Below, piece after piece: positions 6,234 to 14,462 of a DNA stretch of 21,622 nucleotides. The position numbers and the translations under genes are program-made. The DNA lies in the NCBI GenBank assembly GCA_045604985.1, contig JAZUPD010000080.1, forward strand, positions 1 to 21,622, read 5' to 3'. Origin of the DNA: SIG710 sp045604985. GTDB taxonomy: Bacteria > Bacillota > Clostridia > Oscillospirales > CAG-272. Position 1 is the stretch's first letter. The number at the start of each line of letters is the position of its first letter. The notes under the pieces are model-generated. The model was not told where the DNA came from. It saw nothing but the letters and a program-made list of their open reading frames with translations, and did no database searches.

Positions 6234-7436
6234 ATGAATGAAAAAATGTACAGCCTCGGATCTTCCAGATCGGTTATAAGAGAGATGTTTGAATACGGTA
6301 AAACAAGAAAAGCACTAATCGGAGATGAAAACGTCTTTGATTTCAGCTTGGGTAACCCCAGTGTTCCCGCTCCCCGTTGCGTAAAGGAAACCCTCATTTC
6401 CCTGCTTGAGGACAAAGACCCTGCCTTTCTCCACGGATATACTTCTGCGCAGGGAGACGCAACTGTCAGAGAAAAAATATCACAGTTTATCGAAAAAGAA
6501 TATAACACAGGAAGTACACCCATCTCCTCCCCCGACCTTATTTATCTTACATCGGGTGCGGCTGCGGCACTCACCTCTACCCTTACCGCAATTCTCTGCA
6601 AGGGCAACGAAGTAATAGTGCTTGCACCATTTTTCCCCGAATATAGAGTGTTCGTCGAAAGAACGGGGGCGTCTCTTATTACAATCCCATGCAAAAGCGA
6701 CAGCATGAGACCCGACCTTGATCTTATAGAAGCTGCTATCAATGAAAATACCACAGCGATCATTATAAATTCCCCGAATAATCCCACAGGTACGGTTTAT
6801 CCGGAAGATGACATTATTGGGCTTTCCTCTCTTTTGAAAAAAACGTCAAAAAAGATAGGTCATCCCATATACCTTATTGCAGACGAGCCTTACAGAGAGC
6901 TGGTTTATGACGGAGTACACGTTCCTTATATTCCAAATTACTATGAAAACACCGTGGTCTGCTACTCACTCAGCAAGTCTCTTTCACTTCCCGGAGAGAG
7001 AATAGGATATATTTCGGTAAGTCCGAAATGCGTGGATTCAAAAAAACTTTATCTTGCCATTTGCGGCGCAGGAAGAGCACTTGGATTTGTTTGTGCAACG
7101 AGCATTTTTCAGTTTTTGCTCGCCTCTCTTCTTGGAAAAACCTCTGATATATCTGTTTACAAGGAAAATCGAGATTTTTTATGCTCTGCACTTACCGAAT
7201 ACGGATTTGATTTCATTAAACCCGACGGTGCGTTTTATCTTTTCATAAAATCCCCGATCCCCGATGCAAACAAATTTTGCGAAAAAGCAAAAGAATTTGA
7301 GATCCTTCTCGTACCAAGCGACAGCTTTGGAGCAGAAGGATACGCAAGAATATCATATTGCGTAAAAAAAGAACAGATAGAAAAAGCACTCCCAGCCTTT
7401 AAGGCACTTGCGGAGCATTATAAAAGAGGTAAATAA
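6234..7436 (+). CDS. Class I/II pyridoxal-phosphate aminotransferase, probable aromatic aminotransferase
   Basis: This 400-residue fold-type I aminotransferase is the first gene of the aromatic operon, so it most likely transaminates phenylpyruvate and 4-hydroxyphenylpyruvate to Phe and Tyr, though a broader aspartate/aromatic specificity is possible. Motifs in order: FSLGNPSVPAP (37-47), HGYTSAQGDATVRE (67-80), the cofactor-binding SPNNPTG (180-186), ADEPYRELVY (216-225), the Schiff-base lysine Lys248 in SLSKSLSLPGERIGY with the phosphate-binding Arg256, and ARISYC near residue 386 carrying the carboxylate-binding Arg. A reading from the GTG at 6195 would begin inside the operator palindrome. 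The ATG at 6234 lies 9 nt after AAAGGAG and is chosen. The stop is followed one base later by pheA. Confidence 0.92.
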   Translation: MNEKMYSLGSSRSVIREMFEYGKTRKALIGDENVFDFSLGNPSVPAPRCVKETLISLLEDKDPAFLHGYTSAQGDATVREKISQFIEKEYNTGSTPISSPDLIYLTSGAAAALTSTLTAILCKGNEVIVLAPFFPEYRVFVERTGASLITIPCKSDSMRPDLDLIEAAINENTTAIIINSPNNPTGTVYPEDDIIGLSSLLKKTSKKIGHPIYLIADEPYRELVYDGVHVPYIPNYYENTVVCYSLSKSLSLPGERIGYISVSPKCVDSKKLYLAICGAGRALGFVCATSIFQFLLASLLGKTSDISVYKENRDFLCSALTEYGFDFIKPDGAFYLFIKSPIPDANKFCEKAKEFEILLVPSDSFGAEGYARISYCVKKEQIEKALPAFKALAEHYKRGK

Positions 7437-7437
7437 A

Positions 7438-8532
7438 ATGAACGATCTTCAAAAAGCAAGAGAGATAATAAACGAGGTCGATACAGAAATGGCAAGACTC
7501 TTTGAGAGACGAATGAGAGCCGCCGAAATGGTTGCCCATTATAAAAAAGAAAACGGTCTGCCCATTCTTGATTCCTGCAGAGAGGATGAGATAATCAAAA
7601 AAGGCTCTATGCGTATAGAGACCCCGGAACTGCGTGAATATTACGTTAATTTTTTAAAGGACATGATGAAGGTGTCAAAACAATATCAATCTCGACTTAT
7701 TGAAGGAATGAGAGTTGCTTATTGCGGCACCAAGGGTGCCTTTGCACATATCGCAACAAAAAGGATGTTCCCCACGGCAATCGGCGTCGCTTATCCGGAT
7801 TTCGTAAGCGTTTACGATGCCGTGTGCAGCGGCGAGTGCGATGCTGCTGTACTTCCAGTTGAAAACAGCTACAACGGCGAAGTCGGACAGGTAACGGACC
7901 TGATCTTTTCGGGAAGTCTTTATATAAACAACATGCTTGAGCTTGCGGTTTCTCATGACCTTCTCGGCACACAGGATGCGGAGCTTTCGGATATAAAAGA
8001 GGTCGTCAGCCACCCGCAGGCACTTGCTCAATGCTCAGAATATTTGAGAGCTAATTGTCTGACTCCCCATGAATTTACAAATACCGCCCTTGCCGCAAAG
8101 CACGTTGCGGAAAAAGGCGAAAACAGCCTTGCGGCAATTGCAAGCGAGGATGCAGCAAAGATATTCGGTCTTAAGGTGCTTGCAAGAAATATCAATGCAA
8201 GCAGGAGCAACACAACAAGATTTGCAGTTCTTTCAAGATCTGAAAATATCCCCGAAGATAAAAAAATGGATGTTTATTCGGTGCTTCTTTTCACGGTTAA
8301 GCACGAAGCGGGATCACTTGCAAAAGCACTTGACATCATCGGCGCATACGGCTTTAACATGAGAACCCTCAGAAGCCGACCAATGAAAGAGCTTCTATGG
8401 CAATATTATTTCTACATTGAAATTGAAGGAAATATTCACACAGACGACGGCAAGGAAATGTTAAGAGGGCTTTCCGCCTGCTGTGATCGCCTGAAAATGG
8501 CAGGAACATTTGCAAAACAGGAGCAAAACTGA
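7438..8532 (+). CDS. pheA: Bifunctional chorismate mutase/prephenate dehydratase (P-protein)
   Basis: The 364-residue protein converts chorismate to prephenate and then to phenylpyruvate. Domains: an AroQ-type chorismate mutase (1-85; Arg8, Arg25, Lys36/37 and the REDEII segment match expected active-site positions), a prephenate dehydratase domain (91-268, from VAYCGTKGAFAH to NTTRFAVL, with the essential Thr-Arg-Phe at 260-262), and a C-terminal ACT domain (278-360) that normally binds Phe for feedback inhibition. The ACT motif usually read as ESRP is RSRP here (312-315), and GALV is GSLA. An upstream start at 7408 is less likely because AGAGGT precedes the ATG at 7438 by 7 nt. It follows the aminotransferase by one base, and aroB follows by one base. 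Confidence 0.96.
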   Translation: MNDLQKAREIINEVDTEMARLFERRMRAAEMVAHYKKENGLPILDSCREDEIIKKGSMRIETPELREYYVNFLKDMMKVSKQYQSRLIEGMRVAYCGTKGAFAHIATKRMFPTAIGVAYPDFVSVYDAVCSGECDAAVLPVENSYNGEVGQVTDLIFSGSLYINNMLELAVSHDLLGTQDAELSDIKEVVSHPQALAQCSEYLRANCLTPHEFTNTALAAKHVAEKGENSLAAIASEDAAKIFGLKVLARNINASRSNTTRFAVLSRSENIPEDKKMDVYSVLLFTVKHEAGSLAKALDIIGAYGFNMRTLRSRPMKELLWQYYFYIEIEGNIHTDDGKEMLRGLSACCDRLKMAGTFAKQEQN

Positions 8533-8533
8533 T

Positions 8534-9559
8534 ATGAAGCTAAGAGTTGACCTTCAAGAAAAGGGCTATGATATCGTAATCGAGAGAGGTGTGCTTTCGA
8601 GAGCGGACGAGGAGCTGAAGCTGGATAGAAAGGTACTAATCGTCACCGATTCAGGCGTCCCGAGTGAATATGCCGAGGCTGTTTCAAAAAAATGCAAAAG
8701 CCCTTATATCGTCACAGTTTCCTCGGGTGAGGGAAGCAAATCTTTCGCTGCACTCGAGAAGCTTTGCAGTAAAATGCTTAATGAAGAATTTACAAGAGGC
8801 GACTGTGCAGTCGCCGTCGGGGGGGGCGTTGTCGGTGATCTTACGGGATTTGCCGCAGCAACCTTTATGCGGGGTATTGATTTCTATAATATTCCCACAA
8901 CCCTTCTTTCACAGGTGGATTCCTCTGTCGGAGGCAAGGTTGCCGTGAATCTAGATAAGGTGAAAAACATAGTCGGTACATTTTATCAGCCAAAAAAAGT
9001 GCTTATCGACCCCAATGTGCTTTCAACTCTTCCCCGTAGGCAGATATCCGCAGGTCTTGCGGAATCGCTAAAGATGGCTATAACGAGTGACAGAGAGCTT
9101 TTCGATATATTTAAATCAGGAAAAGCCGAGGAGGATATCGAGGAGGTCATTCGACGCTCGCTTCTCGTTAAAATAAGCGTCGTTGAGCAGGACGAGAAAG
9201 AATCGGACCTCAGAAAGGTGCTGAATTTCGGCCACACATTGGGACACGGCATTGAAGGAGCATCAGGCATGAACGAGCTTTATCACGGCGAATGTGTTGC
9301 ACTGGGAATGATACCCGTATGCTCGAAAGAACTTCGAGAGGATCTTATAAAAATACTGAAATCTCTTGGTTTGCCCACAACAGTCAAAGGCGACCTTGAA
9401 AAAATATTGAGTACCGCAACTCACGATAAAAAAAGAGACGGCGGAAGCATTACTGCAGTATTCTCGGATGAGGCGGGTAGCTTTGAATTTAAAAAAATGC
9501 CTATCGAAGAATGGAAAGACCTCATGCGTGAGCGTTTTTCACCCTATATCGAGGAGTAA
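8534..9559 (+). CDS. aroB: 3-dehydroquinate synthase
   Basis: AroB cyclises DAHP to 3-dehydroquinate, the second step of the shikimate pathway, using catalytic NAD and a divalent metal. The 341-residue protein is slightly shorter than the common 350-360. Visible are the NAD-binding SSGEGSKS (63-70) and GGGVVGDLTGFAAATFMRG (96-114), PTTLLSQVDSSVGGKVAVN (121-139), and the three metal ligands Glu177 in GLAESLK, His234 in NFGHTLGH and His251 in YHGE. The start ATG at 8534 follows CAGGAG (8518-8523) by about 10 nt. An alternative in-frame start at 8510 would overlap pheA. It is embedded in the operon, with one base to pheA and three bases to aroC. Confidence 0.96.
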   Translation: MKLRVDLQEKGYDIVIERGVLSRADEELKLDRKVLIVTDSGVPSEYAEAVSKKCKSPYIVTVSSGEGSKSFAALEKLCSKMLNEEFTRGDCAVAVGGGVVGDLTGFAAATFMRGIDFYNIPTTLLSQVDSSVGGKVAVNLDKVKNIVGTFYQPKKVLIDPNVLSTLPRRQISAGLAESLKMAITSDRELFDIFKSGKAEEDIEEVIRRSLLVKISVVEQDEKESDLRKVLNFGHTLGHGIEGASGMNELYHGECVALGMIPVCSKELREDLIKILKSLGLPTTVKGDLEKILSTATHDKKRDGGSITAVFSDEAGSFEFKKMPIEEWKDLMRERFSPYIEE

Positions 9560-9562
9560 ACA

Positions 9563-10657
9563 ATGAAAAATACTTTCGGAAACAGCGTCAGCTTCACAAT
9601 TTTCGGTGAAAGTCATGGCGATGAAATAGGAATCATAATCGACGGTCTCGCCCCGGGCATAGAGATCGACGAGGAATATATAAAGCTTCAGCTTTCACGC
9701 CGCAGACCAAAGGGCAAGATATCTACGTCACGCTGTGAGGCGGATGAATACCGCATTGTAAGCGGAGTTTTTCTCGGAAAAACGACCGGCACGCCCATCT
9801 GCATACTTATTCCAAACACAAACAAAAACAGCAGTGATTATAGCTCTATCACACCGCTTCCCCGCCCGGGTCATGCAGACTATGCGGCAAAATGTAAATA
9901 CCACGGATTTCAGGATTTTCGTGGCGGCGGGCATTTTTCCGGAAGGCTCACAGCCCCAATCGTTGCAGCGGGAGCGATCGCCCAAAGCGCACTTATGAAA
10001 AAAGAAATATATATCGGAACTCATATAAAATCCATTGTTGACAAAAGTGATCGTGATTTCTGCGAAAAGGATCTAAAAAAGGATATTCTTTCTCTTTCCG
10101 AGTTTAGCTTTCCCGTTCTTGATAGATCGGTAGAAGATGAGATGAGAGCCGAGGCAGAAAAAGCCGCTCTTGAAGGCGACAGCGTTGGCGGGATTCTCGA
10201 ATGTGCCGTTATCGGTATGCCGAGCGGAGTTGGCGAGCCTTGGTTTGACAGCGCAGAAAGTATGCTTTCCCATGCTCTTTTCTCCATACCCGCAGTTAAG
10301 GGCATCGAATTTGGCGCAGGCTTTGGTTTTGCCTCGAAAAAAGGTAGCGAAGCAAACGATGCTTTCACAACCGACGGCGAAAAAGTATATACGAAAACCA
10401 ACAACAACGGCGGCATAAACGGCGGCATCACAAACGGAATGCCCATCATCTTCCGTCTTGCCATTAAACCCACTCCTTCTATCTTTAAGGAGCAGGAAAC
10501 GGTCAATCTTGATACTATGAAAAATACAACTCTGAAAATTGAAGGCAGGCATGACCCATGTATAGTCCACAGAGCGGCTCCCGTCGTTGATGCGGTAACG
10601 GCAATGGTGCTTTGTGACATGCTTGCGGGCAGATTCGGAACAGATTTTCTTTTATAA
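9563..10657 (+). CDS. aroC: Chorismate synthase
   Basis: AroC converts 5-enolpyruvylshikimate-3-phosphate to chorismate using reduced FMN as a catalytic cofactor. The 364-residue length is normal for the monofunctional bacterial form. Signatures are TIFGESHGDEIG (12-23) with the active-site His, the Arg-rich LQLSRRRPKGK (43-53), RPGHADY, the glycine-rich DFRGGGHFSGRLTA with the second His, and EGRHDPCIVHRAAPV near the C-terminus. GAGGAG at the end of aroB gives the Shine-Dalgarno, 6 nt before the ATG. No flavin reductase domain is fused, so FMN must be reduced by another protein. The trmB-linked nitroreductase elsewhere in the window should not be assumed to do this. Confidence 0.97.
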   Translation: MKNTFGNSVSFTIFGESHGDEIGIIIDGLAPGIEIDEEYIKLQLSRRRPKGKISTSRCEADEYRIVSGVFLGKTTGTPICILIPNTNKNSSDYSSITPLPRPGHADYAAKCKYHGFQDFRGGGHFSGRLTAPIVAAGAIAQSALMKKEIYIGTHIKSIVDKSDRDFCEKDLKKDILSLSEFSFPVLDRSVEDEMRAEAEKAALEGDSVGGILECAVIGMPSGVGEPWFDSAESMLSHALFSIPAVKGIEFGAGFGFASKKGSEANDAFTTDGEKVYTKTNNNGGINGGITNGMPIIFRLAIKPTPSIFKEQETVNLDTMKNTTLKIEGRHDPCIVHRAAPVVDAVTAMVLCDMLAGRFGTDFLL

Positions 10658-10666
10658 GAGGTAAAA

Positions 10667-11908
10667 ATGAAATACGGATGTATCGGAGAGCATCTTGGGC
10701 ATTCATTCTCAAAGGAGATACACAATGCCCTCGCTCCTTATGAATATGAAATATGTGAGGTTGAAAAAAACTCGCTTGACAGCTTTATGGACAGGCATGA
10801 TTTTTTTGCCATAAACGTCACGATCCCTTATAAAGAAATGGTCATCCCCCATCTTCATTATATCTCTGACACCGCAAGAGATATCGGCGCAGTAAACACC
10901 ATAGTAAACCGAGATGGAAAGCTTTACGGCTATAATACCGACCACTATGGAATGAGTGAGCTAATAAAAAGAAGGGGGCTTGAGTTTTCGGGCAAAAAAG
11001 TTGCGGTTCTCGGCACGGGAGGCACAAGCAAGACAGCCTGCACAGTTGCAAGAGATATGTGCGCAAAAGAAATAATAAAGGTCAGCCGAAGCGCAAGGGG
11101 CGGAGCCTGTACATATGACGAGCTTTACGAAAAGCATAGCGACACGGAAATAATCATCAATACCACCCCATGCGGAATGTTCCCCCGCCCACATGAGATG
11201 CCGATCGACCTTGACAGGTTACCTTGTGTTACCGGGGTCGTTGATGCGGTCTATAATCCCCTGCGTACTCAACTTGTATGCGAGGCAAGAAAAAGAGGAA
11301 TACGAGCCTGCGGCGGACTTTTTATGCTGACAGCACAAGCTGTAAAAGCCTCAGAGATCTTCCTTGACACAAAATATTCCGAGGAGGACACCGAAAGAGT
11401 TTATAAAAAGATCCTTTCGGAAAAGGAAAATATCGTTCTTTGCGGAATGCCCGGCAGCGGTAAAAGCACAGTCGGATCTCTTCTCGCAAAAATTCTCAAA
11501 AGACCCTTTTACGATACCGACAGTTTAATTATTGAGCATACGGGAAAGCAGATATCCGATATTTTTGAACAGCAAGGGGAAAAGGTCTTCCGAGATATTG
11601 AAGAAGAAATAATAAGGGAAAAGGTTCTTGCTCTTGGCGGGGCTGTCATTGCCACGGGAGGCGGTTCAATTTTGAGAGAAAACAACATAAGAGCCTTAAA
11701 ACAAAACGGTAAGCTTTTTTTCCTTGACAGACCATATGAGGATATTATTCCGACAGATGACAGGCCTCTTGCAAGTACGGTTCAGGCAATTAAAAAACGC
11801 TATGAGGAACGATATGAAATATACAAAAGAGTCTGTGACGTCCGAATAGATTGCAGAAAAGGTCTTTCCGAAATTGCAGATGAGATAATTAAGGAGCATA
11901 AAAAATGA
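10667..11908 (+). CDS. aroE/aroK: Fused shikimate dehydrogenase-shikimate kinase (AroE-AroK)
   Basis: This 413-residue protein joins two consecutive activities. Residues 1 to about 235 are AroE: the SxS substrate motif in HLGHSFSKEIHN (9-20), NVTIPYKE with catalytic Lys56, GAVNT (74-78), YNTDHYG with catalytic Asp92, the NADP-binding GTGGTSKTA (116-124), and the C-terminal GGLFMLTAQAVKASE. Residues about 254-413 are AroK: the P-loop GMPGSGKST (260-268), Asp283 and Asp285, shikimate-binding Arg309 in FRDIEEE, ATGGGS (329-334), the lid Arg in DDRPL (366) and RYEERYEIYK. Together they turn 3-dehydroshikimate into shikimate-3-phosphate. All key residues are present in both halves, and a linker of about 15-20 residues joins them with no sign of a frameshift. 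It ends in an ATGA overlap with aroQ. Confidence 0.95.
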   Translation: MKYGCIGEHLGHSFSKEIHNALAPYEYEICEVEKNSLDSFMDRHDFFAINVTIPYKEMVIPHLHYISDTARDIGAVNTIVNRDGKLYGYNTDHYGMSELIKRRGLEFSGKKVAVLGTGGTSKTACTVARDMCAKEIIKVSRSARGGACTYDELYEKHSDTEIIINTTPCGMFPRPHEMPIDLDRLPCVTGVVDAVYNPLRTQLVCEARKRGIRACGGLFMLTAQAVKASEIFLDTKYSEEDTERVYKKILSEKENIVLCGMPGSGKSTVGSLLAKILKRPFYDTDSLIIEHTGKQISDIFEQQGEKVFRDIEEEIIREKVLALGGAVIATGGGSILRENNIRALKQNGKLFFLDRPYEDIIPTDDRPLASTVQAIKKRYEERYEIYKRVCDVRIDCRKGLSEIADEIIKEHKK

Positions 11909-12351
11909 AATTATACGTAATCAACGGTCCTAATCTCAATATGCTTGGTATACGAGAGCCGGATCATTACGGAAAAACCACATATTCCGAGCTTTGCGAT
12001 ATGATAAATAATCATTGCTTAAATAAGGATATTGAATGTGTACTTTATCAATCAAATCACGAGGGTGATCTTGTTGATAAGATACAAGAAGCTTATATTG
12101 AGAGGGCTGACGGTATCGTAATAAACCCGGGTGCATATACACACACGAGCATTGCCTTACTTGATGCTGTAAAATCCACATCACTTCCCACTGTAGAGAT
12201 CCACATTTCAGCAGTTGAAACAAGAGAAGCCTTCAGACAGGTAAGCTTTATACGAGAAGCCTGTATAAAAACGATAACGGGCGAAGGAGTTAAGGGCTAT
12301 CTCCGTGCAATTGACACTATTTTTGACCATCTCCGAAAGGAGATAGAATGA
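11905..12351 (+). CDS. aroQ: Type II 3-dehydroquinate dehydratase
   Basis: AroQ removes water from 3-dehydroquinate to give 3-dehydroshikimate. The type II enzymes are small dodecamers, and 148 residues fits. Motifs: INGPNLNMLGIREP (6-19) with the active-site Asn and Arg17, the catalytic Tyr22 in HYGKTTY, QSNHEGDLVD (49-58), NPGAYTHTS (74-82) with catalytic His80, and VEIHIS (97-102) followed by TREAFRQVS with Arg107 and Arg111. The position after HIS, normally Asn in HxSN, is Ala103 here, a variation whose effect is unclear. It overlaps aroE/K by 4 bp and aroA by 4 bp. Identification is firm. Confidence 0.96.
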   Translation: MKLYVINGPNLNMLGIREPDHYGKTTYSELCDMINNHCLNKDIECVLYQSNHEGDLVDKIQEAYIERADGIVINPGAYTHTSIALLDAVKSTSLPTVEIHISAVETREAFRQVSFIREACIKTITGEGVKGYLRAIDTIFDHLRKEIE

Positions 12352-13571
12352 TGAAAGTTATAATTACACCGTCAAGTGCCTGCGGAAGCGTAAAAGTTCC
12401 TCCATCAAAGAGCCTTGCACACAGACTTCTCATATGTGCAGGAATGTGCCAAGGAGAAAGTATCGTCCACGGCATTTCGGAAAGCGAGGACATTTCCGCA
12501 ACTCTTGATTGTCTAAGTGCAATTGGCGCAGAATATAAAAGGATAGAAGGCGGCGACACCATAAGGATAAAGGGAGTTGATTTTTCAAAGGCTGTCCCCG
12601 CAGCCCCTCTTAATTGCAGAGAAAGCGGCAGCACAATCAGATTTTTCATCCCCCCTGCTCTACTTTCGGGAAACACGGTTATGTTCCTCGGAAGCGAAGC
12701 TCTTATGAAACGTCCCATGGATGTCTATAAAAAAATATGCGATGAAAAAGGACTGCTCTTTATTGCGGACGGCAACAGCATAGTTACTAAAGGCAAACTT
12801 ACATCGGGAAATTATACGGTGGTAGGTAATATCAGCAGTCAATTTATTAGCGGTCTGCTCTTTGCGCTTCCAATGTGCGAGGGTGATAGCACAATTAACA
12901 TCATCCCCCCCATCGAAAGCCGCTCCTATATCGAGCTTACCCTCTCCGCTCTTTCAACCTTCGGTGTAACAGCCGAATGGAGGGACGACCACACTCTTTT
13001 TATAAAAGGCTCACAGAGATACAAGGCGTGTGAAGCTACTGTTGAAGGCGATTATTCAAATGCCGCATTTCTTGATTCATTTAATGTTCTTGGCGGAAAG
13101 GTAAAAACCGAGGGGCTTTCCCAAAGCAGCATTCAAGGCGACAGCGTTTATCCCAAATATTTTGATATGATAGCAAAAGGCTCTCCCTCGATACACATCG
13201 GAGACTGTCCCGACCTCGGTCCCATAATGTTTGCCCTCTCTGCGGCAAAATACGGCGGAATATTCAGCGGAACACGCCGTCTCAAAATAAAAGAATCGGA
13301 CAGAGCAAGTGCCATGGCTGAGGAGCTTCGGAAATTCGGAGTTTCTGTGACTGTAAATGACGACAGCGTCGTTATATACCCTGCTGAATTTCACAAGCCG
13401 TCATTACCTCTTACGGGACATAACGACCATAGAATAGTAATGTCCCTTGCCGTTCTTCTCACTATTACGGGCGGCGAGATAGAGGGAGCGGAAGCGGTTT
13501 CAAAAAGCTTCCCCGATTTCTTTCAAAAAATATCCTCTCTCGGAATAGGAGTAACGCAAATTGATACTTAA
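12348..13571 (+). CDS. aroA: 3-phosphoshikimate 1-carboxyvinyltransferase (EPSP synthase)
   Basis: AroA adds the enolpyruvyl group of PEP to shikimate-3-phosphate. The 407-residue protein has VPPSKSLAHRLLICAG (17-32) with the substrate-binding Lys and Arg, a PEP-site segment LNCRESGSTIRFF (88-100), LMKRPMD (119-125), CPDLGPIMFALSA with the catalytic Asp, the KESDRA loop and GHNDHRIVMSLAV. The PEP-site segment reads RESGSTIRF where the E. coli enzyme has GNAGTAMRP, a pattern I associate with clostridial-type AroA. The start is either ATG 12348, overlapping the aroQ stop, or ATG 12351; AAAGGAG is 5 or 8 nt upstream and does not decide. The gene overlaps tyrA by 11 bp. Confidence 0.96.
   Translation: MMKVIITPSSACGSVKVPPSKSLAHRLLICAGMCQGESIVHGISESEDISATLDCLSAIGAEYKRIEGGDTIRIKGVDFSKAVPAAPLNCRESGSTIRFFIPPALLSGNTVMFLGSEALMKRPMDVYKKICDEKGLLFIADGNSIVTKGKLTSGNYTVVGNISSQFISGLLFALPMCEGDSTINIIPPIESRSYIELTLSALSTFGVTAEWRDDHTLFIKGSQRYKACEATVEGDYSNAAFLDSFNVLGGKVKTEGLSQSSIQGDSVYPKYFDMIAKGSPSIHIGDCPDLGPIMFALSAAKYGGIFSGTRRLKIKESDRASAMAEELRKFGVSVTVNDDSVVIYPAEFHKPSLPLTGHNDHRIVMSLAVLLTITGGEIEGAEAVSKSFPDFFQKISSLGIGVTQIDT
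13547..13551 (+). promoter_or_regulatory. Shine-Dalgarno that fixes the TTG start of tyrA
   Basis: AGGAG inside the end of aroA lies 9 nt before TTG 13561. No ATG or GTG lies near the beginning of the conserved dinucleotide-binding fold, so this site supports the unusual start. Confidence 0.7.
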
Positions 13572-14430
13572 TAAAGACACAAAAATACTTATAGTCGGTC
13601 TTGGCGTTATCGGCGGCGGCTATGCAAAAGCACTATCCAAAAAAGGATACAAGGTAAAATGTATAACAAGAAAACAATCGGACATCGACTATGCCCTTAA
13701 TAACAAAATGGTCATCGGCGGAAGTCCTTTTCCCGATCCATCGCTAATCAGCGAGGCAGACCTTATCGTCGTTGCCCTCTATCCACAGGCATTTATTGAT
13801 TGGGTAAAGGAATATCAAGTGTATATGAAGCCGGGTGCTATCCTCAATGACGTTACGGGCGTTAAGGGCGGCATCGTACATGAGGTACAGAGCTTTTTGA
13901 GAGATGACGTCGAATTTATTGCCGCACATCCCATGGCAGGACGAGAGAGAAGCGGAATTGAATATAGTGATGATATGGTGTTCCGTGGAGCAAATTTCAT
14001 CGTAACTCCGACGGAAAAGAACTCAAGGGAAGGACTTGAGCTATGTAAAAAACTTGGCGAGGAGCTTGGCTTCACAAAAATAAGCGAGCTTTCCCCTGAT
14101 GATCACGATGCAATGATCGCCTTCCTCTCACAGCTAACCCATGTTATCGCCGTAACTCTTATGACGAGCAACACAAAGGAAGGAATAGAAAAATATACCG
14201 GAGACTCCTTCCGCGACCTTACGAGAATAGCAAAGATCAACGATCGAATGTGGTCCGAGCTATTTCTGTGCAATAAGAAAGCTCTCCTTGCACAGATGGA
14301 TGCATTTGCTAGAGAATTTGCCCTTTTCAGAGATATGCTATCTAACGGAGACGAGGAGGGCATGAGAGAAAAAATGCGAATTTCAACATCAAGACGAGGA
14401 CTATTTGATAAGCCTACACTAAATCAATAA
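13561..14430 (+). CDS. tyrA: Prephenate dehydrogenase (TTG start)
   Basis: TyrA oxidatively decarboxylates prephenate to 4-hydroxyphenylpyruvate, the Tyr branch of the pathway. The 289-residue protein has the NAD(P)-binding IVGLGVIGGGYAKAL (11-25, GxGxxG), DVTGVKGGIV (97-106), AAHPMAGRERSG (121-132) with the expected catalytic His123, QLTHVIAV (191-198) with a second conserved His, and FRDLTRIA (217-224). There is no ACT domain at the C-terminus, so Tyr feedback through such a domain is not expected. Arogenate as substrate cannot be excluded. Translation must begin at TTG 13561, since the Rossmann strand begins within 10 residues. The start overlaps the end of aroA by 11 bp, which with the rare codon may keep TyrA synthesis low relative to AroA. 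Confidence 0.94.
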   Translation: MILNKDTKILIVGLGVIGGGYAKALSKKGYKVKCITRKQSDIDYALNNKMVIGGSPFPDPSLISEADLIVVALYPQAFIDWVKEYQVYMKPGAILNDVTGVKGGIVHEVQSFLRDDVEFIAAHPMAGRERSGIEYSDDMVFRGANFIVTPTEKNSREGLELCKKLGEELGFTKISELSPDDHDAMIAFLSQLTHVIAVTLMTSNTKEGIEKYTGDSFRDLTRIAKINDRMWSELFLCNKKALLAQMDAFAREFALFRDMLSNGDEEGMREKMRISTSRRGLFDKPTLNQ

Positions 14431-14462
14431 AAATAGTTTTAAATGAAAAGAAGGTATTAGCC

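Noticed and set aside
10021..10725. Long minus-strand open frame (234 codons) across aroC
   Set aside because: It is antisense to the strongly conserved chorismate synthase, with no promoter or ribosome site and a Ser/Pro/Phe-rich translation typical of a shadow frame.
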